This document shows, in pieces, positions 16,591-24,884 of a stretch of 64,000 bases of DNA. The translations under genes were made by a program, and so were the position numbers. Origin of the DNA: Alkalicoccus luteus (GTDB lineage Bacteria > Bacillota > Bacilli > Bacillales > Salisediminibacteriaceae); assembly GCA_052061695.1 (NCBI GenBank), contig JBPZEY010000010.1; one strand, 5' to 3'. Within the stretch, counting starts at the first letter, position 1. The number at the start of each line of letters is the position of its first letter. Under the pieces are notes generated by a model. That model was not told the origin of the DNA and made no database searches. It saw only the letters and a list, made by a program, of their open reading frames with translations.

Positions 16591-17967
16591 ATGGAAATGG
16601 ATACAATTGCAGCAATTTCAACGCCGATGGGCGAAGGGGCAATCGGCATTGTCCGGATCAGCGGGCCGAAAGCGGTGGAGACTGCCGACAAGCTTTACGT
16701 CGGCTCGTCCTCCCTCGCCGATGCGGAGTCGCATACAATTAACTACGGGCACATTCAGGACCCGGAAACGGGCGACACAATAGAAGAATCGATGGTGTCC
16801 GTTCTCAGGGCGCCGAAAACGTATACGAAAGAAGATATCATTGAAATAAATTGCCATGGAGGTCTGACGAGTGTCAACCGTGTGCTGCAGCTGACGCTCG
16901 TACACGGTGCACGTCTGGCCGAGCCAGGGGAATTTACGAAGCGGGCCTTTTTAAACGGACGGATCGATCTGTCCCAAGCTGAGGCCGTCATGGACCTGAT
17001 TCGTGCCAAAACAGACCGAGCGATGAATGTGGCGATGAACCAGGTAGAAGGACGCCTGTCCGAGAAGGTAAAAAAACTGAGGCAGGAACTTTTAGAAACA
17101 GTCGCTCACGTCGAAGTGAACATTGACTATCCGGAATACGACGCAGAGGAAATGACGCTGCAGATGATTCAGGAAAAAGGCGAGGCTGTCCGGCAGGAGG
17201 TACAGCATCTGCTCACGACCGCCCACCAGGGCAAAATCCTCCGCGAAGGGCTGTCGACAGTGATCATCGGCCGGCCAAACGTCGGAAAATCTTCGCTTTT
17301 GAACAGCCTCGTTCATGAAAACAAAGCAATCGTCACCGATATACCGGGGACGACCCGCGATGTAGTTGAGGAGTACGTGAACGTCCGCGGTGTCCCGCTT
17401 CGTCTGCTTGATACAGCAGGAATCCGCGAAACAGAAGATATCGTCGAGCGGCTTGGCGTAGAGCGTTCCCGCAAGGTAATCAAGGATGCCGAACTGGCCC
17501 TGCTTGTGTTAAATTATAATGAAGCCATAACAGACGCAGACCGCGAGCTCTTTCAGCTGTTGAAAGGGCAGGACGCGATTATTATCATTAATAAAACCGA
17601 TTTGGAACAGAAGCTGTCACTGGAGGAAGCAGAGAAGCTGGCGGACGGCCGACCGGTCATTACGACCTCGCTCTTGCAGGATGAGGGCATCGATGAGCTG
17701 GAAGAGGCGATCCGGGACCTGTTTTTCGCAGGTGATATGGAAGGCGGCGATCTGTCGTACGTGTCCAACTCCCGGCACATTGCGCTTTTGGAGCAGGCAA
17801 AGCGCGCAGTGGAAGAAGCGCTGACCGCAGCAGAATCAGGCATGCCGGTAGACATGGTGCAGATCGACATCACACGGGCCTGGGAAGTACTCGGGGAAGT
17901 GATTGGCGAAAGCGTGCAGGAAAGCTTGATTGATCAGTTGTTTTCGCAGTTTTGCTTAGGGAAATAA
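16591..17967 (+). CDS. mnmE: tRNA modification GTPase MnmE
   Basis: With MnmG, installs the 5-carboxymethylaminomethyl group on wobble uridine 34 of tRNAs. The folate-binding N-terminal domain begins MDTIAAISTPMGEGAIGIVR. The G domain has G1 GRPNVGKSSLLNS, G3 DTAGIRETED and G4 NKTD, set in a helical domain. The protein ends with the catalytic FCLGK motif. The start at 16591 is chosen (GGGAGGGAAGG upstream); the open frame extends 45 bases further. 458 residues. It lies 16 bp before mnmG, giving a partner-gene operon. Confidence 0.97.
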   Translation: MEMDTIAAISTPMGEGAIGIVRISGPKAVETADKLYVGSSSLADAESHTINYGHIQDPETGDTIEESMVSVLRAPKTYTKEDIIEINCHGGLTSVNRVLQLTLVHGARLAEPGEFTKRAFLNGRIDLSQAEAVMDLIRAKTDRAMNVAMNQVEGRLSEKVKKLRQELLETVAHVEVNIDYPEYDAEEMTLQMIQEKGEAVRQEVQHLLTTAHQGKILREGLSTVIIGRPNVGKSSLLNSLVHENKAIVTDIPGTTRDVVEEYVNVRGVPLRLLDTAGIRETEDIVERLGVERSRKVIKDAELALLVLNYNEAITDADRELFQLLKGQDAIIIINKTDLEQKLSLEEAEKLADGRPVITTSLLQDEGIDELEEAIRDLFFAGDMEGGDLSYVSNSRHIALLEQAKRAVEEALTAAESGMPVDMVQIDITRAWEVLGEVIGESVQESLIDQLFSQFCLGK

Positions 17968-17983
17968 AGGGAGGAATACCATC

Positions 17984-19876
17984 ATGAGTTACAACGGAGG
18001 AGATTTTGACGTTATTGTCATCGGGGCCGGACACTCCGGGGTCGAAGCTGGACTGGCTTCAGCCCGCGCCGGCGCCAGAACACTGATGCTGACACTGAAC
18101 CTGGATGCGGTCGCCTATATGCCGTGCAACCCGTCTGTCGGAGGACCGGCAAAAGGAATCGTCGTGCGTGAAATCGACGCACTCGGCGGCGAAATGGCCC
18201 GCAATATCGATAAGACCCACATTCAAATGCGCATGCTGAATACAGCAAAAGGACCTGCCGTACGTGCACTGCGCGCGCAGGCGGACAAGTTTTTGTACCA
18301 GCAGGAAATGAAGCGGACGATCGAAGAGACGGAGAACCTGCTTTTGCGTCAGGGAATGGTGGAAAGCTTGATCGTAGAAGACGATACGGTAAAAGGTGTT
18401 GTCACGCAGACCGGAGCAGAATATCACGCACCGGCGGTCATCGTGACAACCGGAACGTACCTGCGCGGAAAAGTGATTCTCGGGGAGCTTTCCTACGAAA
18501 GCGGTCCGAACAATATGCAGCCGTCGATCAACCTGTCCCATGATCTGCAGAAGCTCGGTTTCAAAATGGAGCGGTTTAAAACAGGAACGCCGCCGCGCGT
18601 CAACAGCAACACGATCGACTACAGCAAAACGGAAATTCAGCCGGGAGATGACGTTCCGCGTGCTTTTTCCTATGAAACGACGAAATATATCACCGATCAG
18701 CTGCCGTGCTGGCTCACGTATACGAATGAGGATACGCACACGTATATCAATGACAACCTGAGCCGCTCGCCGATGTACTCCGGCATGATCGAGGGTACCG
18801 GACCGCGCTACTGCCCGTCCATTGAAGACAAGGTCGTACGCTTCAGCGATAAGCCGCGCCACCAGATCTTCTTGGAGCCGGAGGGACGCAGCACGCAGGA
18901 AGTGTACGTGCAGGGGCTGTCGACGAGCCTGCCGGAAGACGTGCAGCACCGCATTCTCCGCACGATTCCAGGGCTTGAGCACGTGCAGATGATGCGCCCG
19001 GGCTATGCGATTGAATACGATGCGATCGTTCCGACCCAGCTGTGGCCGACGCTGGAAACGAAAAAAATCAGCGGGCTGTTTACCGCCGGCCAGATTAACG
19101 GTACGAGCGGCTATGAAGAGGCAGCCGGCCAGGGACTCATGGCCGGAATCAATGCAGCTATGAAGGTGCTTGGCAAAGAACCGCTTATTCTCGACCGCTC
19201 TGAAGCGTACATCGGTGTTATGATCGACGATCTTGTCACAAAGGGCACGGAAGAACCGTACCGACTCCTCACGTCTCGTGCGGAATACCGTCTGCTGCTC
19301 CGTCACGATAACGCGGATCTGCGTTTGACGGAAAAGGGCAGAGAAGTCGGTATGATTTCCGATGAGCGCTATGCCGCTTTTGAAGCAAAAAAAGCAGCTA
19401 TTTCCCGGGAAATAAAGCGTCTTGAAAAGACGACAGTTAAAGCAACGCCGGAAACGGCAGAGGTGATGGAAAAAGCGGGATCATCGGTATTTGAAGAGGC
19501 GATGAACGCAGCCGTGCTGCTGAAGCGTCCGGAAATCACCTACCCGGTGATTGAAGCGATGACGCCGTCTTCGGAAGAACTGGATGCAGACGTGAAAGAA
19601 CAGGTAGAAATCCAGGTGAAGTATCAAGGTTATATTGCCAAGCAGCTGGAGCAGGTAGAAAAGCTGCAGAAGATGGAAAACAAAAAGCTGCCGGAAGACC
19701 TCGACTACCATGCGATCAGCGGACTGGCGCTGGAGGCGAGAGAAAAGCTGTCTGAAGTACGGCCGCTCTCCGTCGCCCAGGCGTCCCGCGTATCCGGTGT
19801 CAATCCGGCTGATGTGTCCGTGCTGCTCGTCTACCTCGAGCAGGGCCGGCTGCAGAAAGTAGCTTCAGAATCTTAA
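17984..19876 (+). CDS. mnmG: tRNA uridine-5-carboxymethylaminomethyl modification enzyme MnmG
   Basis: The FAD-dependent partner of MnmE. The Rossmann dinucleotide motif is VIGAGHSGVEAGLASARAGA at residues 10-30. Family blocks CNPSVGGPAKG, ETKKISGLFTAGQINGTSGYEEAAGQG and TSRAEYRLLLRHDNADLRLT are intact, and the C-terminal helical domain binds MnmE. 630 residues. The gene body contains a perfect Noc-binding palindrome at 19400-19413. Confidence 0.98.
   Translation: MSYNGGDFDVIVIGAGHSGVEAGLASARAGARTLMLTLNLDAVAYMPCNPSVGGPAKGIVVREIDALGGEMARNIDKTHIQMRMLNTAKGPAVRALRAQADKFLYQQEMKRTIEETENLLLRQGMVESLIVEDDTVKGVVTQTGAEYHAPAVIVTTGTYLRGKVILGELSYESGPNNMQPSINLSHDLQKLGFKMERFKTGTPPRVNSNTIDYSKTEIQPGDDVPRAFSYETTKYITDQLPCWLTYTNEDTHTYINDNLSRSPMYSGMIEGTGPRYCPSIEDKVVRFSDKPRHQIFLEPEGRSTQEVYVQGLSTSLPEDVQHRILRTIPGLEHVQMMRPGYAIEYDAIVPTQLWPTLETKKISGLFTAGQINGTSGYEEAAGQGLMAGINAAMKVLGKEPLILDRSEAYIGVMIDDLVTKGTEEPYRLLTSRAEYRLLLRHDNADLRLTEKGREVGMISDERYAAFEAKKAAISREIKRLEKTTVKATPETAEVMEKAGSSVFEEAMNAAVLLKRPEITYPVIEAMTPSSEELDADVKEQVEIQVKYQGYIAKQLEQVEKLQKMENKKLPEDLDYHAISGLALEAREKLSEVRPLSVAQASRVSGVNPADVSVLLVYLEQGRLQKVASES
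19400..19413. promoter_or_regulatory. Noc-binding site (NBS) inside mnmG
   Basis: ATTTCCCGGGAAAT is a perfect 14-bp palindrome identical to the B. subtilis Noc-binding consensus. It is extended to TATTTCCCGGGAAATA here. It encodes Ile-Ser-Arg-Glu-Ile in mnmG. Confidence 0.85.
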
Positions 19877-19892
19877 GGAAGGCGGAAATGCG

Positions 19893-20609
19893 ATGAACGA
19901 ACAGACGATGGACCAGGCGCTCCGGCAGCATGGTATCCAGCTCAATGACGACCAGAAAACCCAGCTTAACCGCTACTACGAAGTACTTGTGGACTGGAAC
20001 GAGCGCATGAATCTGACCGCGATTACCGAACGGGATGCGGTATATTTAAAGCATTTCTACGATTCGCTCACCGCAGCCTTCCACTTTGATTTTAACCGCC
20101 CGCTCCGCGTCGTTGACGTGGGAGCGGGAGCCGGTTTTCCGAGTCTGCCGCTGAAAATTGTGTTTCCGAAGCTCGATGTGACGATCGTCGATTCGTTAAA
20201 TAAGCGGATCACGTTTTTAAATGCGCTTGCAGAAGAACTCCGGTTGACCGGAGTTGCCTTTTACCACGACCGGGCCGAGCAGTTTGCCCAGCGTCCTGAG
20301 CACCGCGAGCAGTATGATGTGGCGATCTCCAGGGCGGTGGCGCGCATGCCGGTGCTGACGGAGCTCTGTCTGCCGCTTGTGAAAAACGGCGGTACCTTCA
20401 TCGCGATGAAGGCAAGCGGAGCGGCAGAAGAAATGAAGGACGGACAAAAGGCCGTCTCGCTGCTCGGCGGGAAAACGAGCAGAGAAGAAACGTTCGCACT
20501 TCCGGAAGACGGCGGCGACCGCACGATTATCCATGTGAAAAAAATAAAGCGCACGCCAAAGAAGTATCCGCGTAAAGCAGGAACGCCGAACAAACAGCCG
20601 ATCCTGTGA
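19893..20609 (+). CDS. rsmG: 16S rRNA (guanine-N7) methyltransferase RsmG
   Basis: Methylates 16S rRNA G527 (E. coli numbering) using S-adenosylmethionine; loss gives low-level streptomycin resistance in relatives. SAM motif VVDVGAGAGFPSLPLKI lies near residues 70-86, followed by VTIVDSLNKRITFLNAL and VAISRAVARM. The tail (HVKKIKRTPKKYPRKAGTPNKQPIL) is the usual basic C terminus. 238 residues; AAGGAGG-like GGAAGGCGG before the ATG. It closes the mnmE-mnmG-rsmG unit. Confidence 0.97.
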   Translation: MNEQTMDQALRQHGIQLNDDQKTQLNRYYEVLVDWNERMNLTAITERDAVYLKHFYDSLTAAFHFDFNRPLRVVDVGAGAGFPSLPLKIVFPKLDVTIVDSLNKRITFLNALAEELRLTGVAFYHDRAEQFAQRPEHREQYDVAISRAVARMPVLTELCLPLVKNGGTFIAMKASGAAEEMKDGQKAVSLLGGKTSREETFALPEDGGDRTIIHVKKIKRTPKKYPRKAGTPNKQPIL

Positions 20610-20636
20610 AGACCATGTATTCTCCACATCAATTCA

Positions 20637-20645
20637 TGGTATAAT
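20637..20645 (+). promoter_or_regulatory. extended -10 promoter for noc
   Basis: TGG-TATAAT (20637-20645) is an extended -10 element 84 bp before the noc start. The -35 region is poor. Confidence 0.55.
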
Positions 20646-20728
20646 CGCTAAGGAGACGAGCACGTGTTACGGAACGACCGTCTGAGCCTCATCGCGCCGG
20701 GCGGGAGATTTTTAAGGGTGGTGTCACC

Positions 20729-21586
20729 GTGAAGCAGCCATTTTCAAAACTATTTGGTTTGTCGGATAAAAAGGATGCTTCCTCAGAAGATATTCTGCTC
20801 GAGGGGGAGGAGGCGGTGAAGCAGGTTCCGGTTTCCAGATTGAAGCCGAACCCGTTTCAGCCTCGTACGGTCTTCAATGAAGACCGGATTGATGAGCTTG
20901 CTCAGACGATCCATACACATGGCATGATTCAGCCGATCGTCGTCCGTGAACGGGACGGCGCATTTGAAATCATCGCCGGTGAACGGCGCTGGAGAGCGTC
21001 GCAGAAGGCCGGACTTGAAACGGTTCCGGTCGTCGTAAAAGACTTTGACGATACGAAAACCGCATCAGTAGCATTGATAGAGAACCTGCAGCGGGAGGGA
21101 CTCACGTCGATTGAAGAGGCCAATGCCTATCAACGGCTGCTGGAGCTGCACGGTTTGACGCAGGAAAGCCTGGCGCAGCGGCTCGGCAAGGGACAGTCGA
21201 CCGTAGCCAACAAGCTCCGTTTACTGCAGCTGCCGAGCGTCGTGAAGGATGCCCTGTTAAAGCGGGAGATCAGCGAGCGTCACGCACGGGCGCTGATCAG
21301 CGTAAAAGAGGAGGAACTGCAGCGGCAGATCCTGACGCAGATCATCGAAAACGAATGGAATGTAAAGCAGACGGAAGAGGCAATCGAGGCGCTGCTTGCA
21401 GAGCCGGAAGAAAAGCCGAAAAAGAAAAAGCCGGTCCGCAAAGCCGTCTCAAAAGATATGCGGCTTGCGATGAACACGATCCGCAAATCAGTCGACATGG
21501 TGCAGCAGACCGGCATGTCCATCGATACGGATGAGGAAGAGCATGAGGAGTACTTCCAGTTCACGATCCGCATCCCGAAAAAATAA
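20729..21586 (+). CDS. noc: nucleoid occlusion protein Noc
   Basis: A ParB-family CTPase that binds NBS sites and tethers DNA to the membrane so that division does not cut the nucleoid. The N-terminal amphipathic segment MKQPFSKLFGLS is the membrane-targeting helix of Noc. The ParB core follows with GERRWRASQKAG and ENLQREGLTSIEEANAYQRL, a helix-turn-helix LAQRLGKGQSTVANKLRLLQLP, then a lysine-rich linker and dimerisation domain. It starts with GTG behind AAGGGTGGTG. 285 residues. It is distinguished from Spo0J, encoded downstream, by this N terminus. Its binding sites occur at 19400 and 37049. Confidence 0.96.
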   Translation: MKQPFSKLFGLSDKKDASSEDILLEGEEAVKQVPVSRLKPNPFQPRTVFNEDRIDELAQTIHTHGMIQPIVVRERDGAFEIIAGERRWRASQKAGLETVPVVVKDFDDTKTASVALIENLQREGLTSIEEANAYQRLLELHGLTQESLAQRLGKGQSTVANKLRLLQLPSVVKDALLKREISERHARALISVKEEELQRQILTQIIENEWNVKQTEEAIEALLAEPEEKPKKKKPVRKAVSKDMRLAMNTIRKSVDMVQQTGMSIDTDEEEHEEYFQFTIRIPKK

Positions 21587-21595
21587 GTTTTTTCC

Positions 21596-21625
21596 GCTTC
21601 CGGCGTCGAGCCGGAGGCTTTTTTT
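21596..21625 (+). terminator. terminator after noc
   Basis: The stem GCTTCCGGC/GCCGGAGGC has a GTCGA loop and seven T, nine bases past the noc stop. Confidence 0.88.
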
Positions 21626-21805
21626 ATAGGAGTGCCGCGGCCGGGTGCACGGAAGCTGGACGAGGGCAGACGGCGTCTGCAGCTCCGTGTTTTACGCTGT
21701 CGCTTCTGCGACCTTTGCAGGAGTTCCGGGAGAGACATTTTTTTTCAGACATTTCGTGATAGAATAAAAAGAAAAGCAGTGCAGATGAGGCAGGTGTATC
21801 GAAAA

Positions 21806-22567
21806 GTGGGGAAAGTGATTGCGATAGCTAATCAGAAAGGCGGGGTCGGCAAAACAACGACTGCCGTCAATCTCAGCGCGAGTCTTGTCCAGGAGGGCCG
21901 GAATGTGCTGATTATCGATGTAGATCCGCAAGGAAATACGACCAGCGGCATCGGTGTCAACAAAGGGGATATCGACCGCTGTATTTATAACGTACTGGTG
22001 GAAGACGCTGACGCGGATGAGATTATCGTGCCGACAGCGACGGAAAACCTCGACATTTTACCGTCAACTATCCAGCTCGCCGGCGCGGAAATTGAACTCG
22101 TATCGACGATTTCCCGTGAAGTCCGCCTGAAAAATGCCATTGAACATATTCGGGACCGATACGACTACATTATCATTGACTGTCCGCCGTCACTCGGACT
22201 GCTGACGCTCAACTCGCTGACGGCAGCCGACTCTGTTGTTATTCCGGTGCAGTGTGAGTACTATGCGCTGGAGGGGCTGAGCCAGCTGTTGAACACGGTA
22301 CGGCTCGTGCAGAAGCATTTAAACCATGACCTGAAAATCGAGGGCGTCCTGCTGACGATGCTCGATGCCCGCACGAATCTCGGCATTCAGGTGATTGAAG
22401 AAGTGAAAAAGTATTTCCGCGATAAAGTATTTGAAACGATCATTCCGCGCAACGTCCGCCTCGGTGAGGCACCGAGCCACGGGCAGTCGATCGTGACCTA
22501 TGACCCGCGCTCGCGCGGCGCAGAAGTGTACAGTGAACTGGCGAAGGAGGTGATCAGCCATGGCTAG
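21806..22567 (+). CDS. soj: chromosome partitioning ATPase Soj (ParA)
   Basis: A ParA Walker ATPase that acts with Spo0J in origin segregation and controls DnaA. The deviant Walker A NQKGGVGKTTTAVN is near the N terminus, followed by DVDPQGNTTSG and DCPPSLGLLTLNS. The open frame begins far upstream (21632), but the family N terminus and AGGTG nine bases away support the GTG at 21806. That gives 253 residues, the length of B. subtilis Soj. Its end overlaps the spo0J start by eight bases. Confidence 0.95.
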   Translation: MGKVIAIANQKGGVGKTTTAVNLSASLVQEGRNVLIIDVDPQGNTTSGIGVNKGDIDRCIYNVLVEDADADEIIVPTATENLDILPSTIQLAGAEIELVSTISREVRLKNAIEHIRDRYDYIIIDCPPSLGLLTLNSLTAADSVVIPVQCEYYALEGLSQLLNTVRLVQKHLNHDLKIEGVLLTMLDARTNLGIQVIEEVKKYFRDKVFETIIPRNVRLGEAPSHGQSIVTYDPRSRGAEVYSELAKEVISHG

Positions 22568-23411
22568 AGGGTTAGGAAAAGGAATCAACGCCTTCTTTCC
22601 GGACGCATCGGATGAGCAGGAAACAACGGTGGAAGAAATTAAGCTGAAGGAGATTCGGGCCAATCCGTATCAGCCAAGGCACACCTTCCCGGAAGAATCT
22701 CTCCGTGAGCTTGCTGATTCGATTCAGCAGCACGGCGTCATTCAGCCAATTACGCTCCGAAAGAGCATTAAAGGCTACGAAATCGTCGTCGGTGAACGAC
22801 GCTTCCGTGCTTCTAAGCTTGCAGAAAAAGAGACGATTCCCGCCGTCGTGAAGGACATGAGCGACAGCGACATGATGGAACTCGCCCTGATCGAAAACCT
22901 GCAGCGCGAGGACCTCAGTCCGATCGAAGAAGCGAAGTCGTATCAAAAACTGATGGAGCACCTGCAGCTGACGCAGGGAGCGCTCGCCGAACGGCTCGGT
23001 AAAAGCCGTCCGCACATCGCAAACTACATCCGGCTGCTGCAGCTGCCGCAGATCGTCCAGGACTATCTGGCAGAGGAAAAACTATCTGCCGGCCATGCCC
23101 GCGCGCTGCTTGGCTTGAAGCAGGAAAAACACATCAGCCCGCTGCTGCAGAAAATCGTACGCGAGCAGATGAGCGTACGCCGGCTGGAAGAGACGGTGAA
23201 GGAGCTGAACGAGAACGTTTCACGTGAAACGAAGCCGAAGCGGCGCATTTCGAGCTTTGCCCGCGCCCGCGAATCTCAGCTGAAATCGTTTTTCGGCACA
23301 AACGTGACGATACGGGAAGGCAAGCATAAAAATAAAATTGAAATCGACTATAAAAACGAAGAAGAACTGGAGCGGATCGTTCACCTGCTGAACCAGGAGT
23401 CCGACAGCTGA
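22560..23411 (+). CDS. spo0J: chromosome partitioning protein Spo0J (ParB)
   Basis: A CTP-dependent clamp that loads at parS and spreads, recruiting SMC to the origin. ParB N-terminal CTPase motifs include GERRFRASKLAEK and ENLQREDLSPIEEAKSYQKL. The helix-turn-helix reads LAERLGKSRPHIANYIRLLQLP, and the C-terminal dimerisation region ends NEEELERIVHLLNQESDS. 283 residues. The gene carries a parS inside its own coding sequence, as in B. subtilis. It is translationally coupled to soj by ATG overlap. Confidence 0.97.
   Translation: MARGLGKGINAFFPDASDEQETTVEEIKLKEIRANPYQPRHTFPEESLRELADSIQQHGVIQPITLRKSIKGYEIVVGERRFRASKLAEKETIPAVVKDMSDSDMMELALIENLQREDLSPIEEAKSYQKLMEHLQLTQGALAERLGKSRPHIANYIRLLQLPQIVQDYLAEEKLSAGHARALLGLKQEKHISPLLQKIVREQMSVRRLEETVKELNENVSRETKPKRRISSFARARESQLKSFFGTNVTIREGKHKNKIEIDYKNEEELERIVHLLNQESDS
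23216..23231. promoter_or_regulatory. parS: parS site within spo0J
   Basis: CGTTTCACGTGAAACG has the 14-bp parS core GTTTCACGTGAAAC intact and is fully palindromic over 16 bp. B. subtilis also has a parS inside spo0J. Confidence 0.93.
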
Positions 23412-23423
23412 ATTCGCAAAGAA

Positions 23424-23452
23424 GCCGCCTTCTGCCGGCAGAAGGCGGCTTT
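23424..23452 (+). terminator. hairpin after spo0J, possible terminator
   Basis: The 11-bp perfect stem GCCGCCTTCTG/CAGAAGGCGGC has a CCGG loop but only three T follow, so termination may be partial and DUF554 may share the transcript. Confidence 0.55.
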
Positions 23453-23484
23453 GCTGCGTCCGCTCTCTATAGGAGATCCTGCAT

Positions 23485-24189
23485 ATGATACTGTTTGGAA
23501 CGATCGTAAACGGCCTTGCCATCATCATCGGCGCACTCATCGGCACGAAGCTGCCGCGCCTGTCCAAAGGAATGTCGGAAACGGTGATGAAAGCTATTGC
23601 GCTGGCAGTGCTTTTGCTCGGAATTACGATGGCGATGGAAGGAACCGAGTTTCTGCTCGTCATTTTCAGTCTCGCGCTCGGAGCCGTTCTCGGTGAACGG
23701 ATGAATTTGGAAGGGAAATTAAACAGCTTTGGCTACTGGCTGGAAACGAAGGTGAAGAAGGAAGGGGAAGGATCCGTAGCAGAAGGGTTTATTGCAGCGA
23801 CGCTTCTGTTCGTCGTCGGAGCAATGGCGATCATTGGCGCGCTCGACAGTGGCTTTCGCCAGGATCATTCGGTGCTCTTGACAAAAGCCGTACTGGATGG
23901 CTTTACGTCTATTATTTTTGCGTCTACGCTCGGCATCGGGGTGCTTTTCTCCGCGATCCCCGTCATGCTGTATCAGGGAACGATAGCTCTTGCAGCCGTT
24001 TGGATCGTCCGATTTATTCCGGAGGAGCTGCTGGACGTCATCATCAGTGAAATGACCGCGGTCGGCGGCCTCATGATCATCGGCATCGGTCTGAACCTGC
24101 TCGGCGTGCCGAAAACGAGAATCGCGAACCTGCTACCGGCTATTCCGCTCGTCGTGCTCTTCGTTCTCCTGCAAACCTGGTTCTTCTGA
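23485..24189 (+). CDS. DUF554 family membrane protein
   Basis: A 234-residue integral membrane protein of unknown function with the DUF554 pattern MILFGTIVNGLAIIIGALIG at the N terminus. About seven hydrophobic segments are visible, with glycine-rich helices such as LFSLALGAVLGERMNLEGK and VVGAMAIIGALDSG. AGGAG precedes the ATG. DUF554 genes often follow spo0J in Bacillaceae. Its last 57 bp overlap a convergent small gene on the other strand. Confidence 0.85.
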   Translation: MILFGTIVNGLAIIIGALIGTKLPRLSKGMSETVMKAIALAVLLLGITMAMEGTEFLLVIFSLALGAVLGERMNLEGKLNSFGYWLETKVKKEGEGSVAEGFIAATLLFVVGAMAIIGALDSGFRQDHSVLLTKAVLDGFTSIIFASTLGIGVLFSAIPVMLYQGTIALAAVWIVRFIPEELLDVIISEMTAVGGLMIIGIGLNLLGVPKTRIANLLPAIPLVVLFVLLQTWFF

Positions 24190-24363
24190 TGATTTCGGAA
24201 TCTGATACTCAATGACCTGGATCCGCTTTTGAAACAGCGTATAGACGGGCATGCTCATAAAGCCGATGCCGAGTCCGATAAACAGGCCGACATCCGGCCG
24301 GTCAAACAGCAGCCCGATCCCCATGCCGATAAACAGTCCTCCGGGAATAAATAAGCCTTGCAT
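24133..24363 (-). CDS. small two-helix membrane protein, convergent with DUF554
   Basis: A 76-residue protein of unknown function. Two glycine-rich membrane helices (FIPGGLFIGMGIGLLF and VGLFIGLGIGFMSMPVYTLF) are followed by an acidic tail rich in Glu and Asn. The ATG at 24363 has AGGAGG nine bases upstream, which is the main evidence. The open frame continues upstream without family features. The 3' end overlaps the DUF554 gene by 57 bp tail to tail, so the shared region is coding on both strands or one stop is misjudged. Confidence 0.6.
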   Translation of the reverse strand: MQGLFIPGGLFIGMGIGLLFDRPDVGLFIGLGIGFMSMPVYTLFQKRIQVIEYQIPKSSEEPGLQENEEHDERNSR

Positions 24364-24492
24364 CCTCTCCGCCTCCTTCAGCTGGTACAGCAACTTTTTC
24401 TTTATTTTACCACACGGCAGGAAAAGCTGGAAAAACCGGCGCGTATCTTTTATTCTTAATAGAAGAGACTGAGGACAGGGAGGATGAGGCGT

Positions 24493-24693
24493 ATGGCAGA
24501 AGCCTTTCAGCTCAACGATATTGTGGAGATGAAAAAGCAGCACCCCTGCGGCGAAAACCGCTGGAAAATAATCCGCATGGGCATGGACATCCGCATTAAG
24601 TGCATGGGATGCAGTCACAGCATCATGATGCCGCGCCGTGACTTTGAGAAAAAAATGAAGCGGGTGCTCACCGAAAGCAGAGCATCAGACTAA
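24493..24693 (+). CDS. yyzM: DUF951 protein (YyzM-like)
   Basis: A 66-residue protein with the DUF951 signature: LNDIVEMKKQHPCGENRWKIIRMGMDIRIKCMGCSHSIMMPR. The two-Cys arrangement (CG and CMGC) hints at metal binding, but the role is unknown. GGGAGG lies nine bases before this ATG; an ATG at 24484 is directly adjacent to it and is disfavoured. It lies between spo0J/DUF554 and ychF, its usual place in Bacillus. Confidence 0.85.
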   Translation: MAEAFQLNDIVEMKKQHPCGENRWKIIRMGMDIRIKCMGCSHSIMMPRRDFEKKMKRVLTESRASD

Positions 24694-24717
24694 CCGCGGA
24701 GCTGCCGCGGTTTTTTT
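24693..24717 (+). terminator. terminator after DUF951 gene
   Basis: The stem ACCGCGG/CCGCGGT with loop AGCTG and seven T begins at the stop codon itself. Confidence 0.85.
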
Positions 24718-24764
24718 GTGTGTTGAACGCTGCGTACAGGCGCGGCACCACTTTTGTGCGGCGG

Positions 24765-24793
24765 TTGCGTTCCGGCGTCCGACTCTCTATAAT
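24765..24793 (+). promoter_or_regulatory. SigmaA promoter for ychF
   Basis: TTGCGT (24765-24770) and TATAAT (24788-24793) have a 17-bp spacer, 92 bp before ychF. Confidence 0.72.
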
Positions 24794-24884
24794 GAGAAAG
24801 GATGCAGAGGGACAGGTGTTTCGCCTGTGCCGATGCCTGTTGATGACGGATGATGCAAGCATATAATAAAGGAGTAATGACAAC

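Noticed and set aside
18059..19306. A long minus-strand frame of 415 codons inside mnmG.
   Set aside because: It is a shadow of the conserved mnmG gene; its residues show no family pattern.
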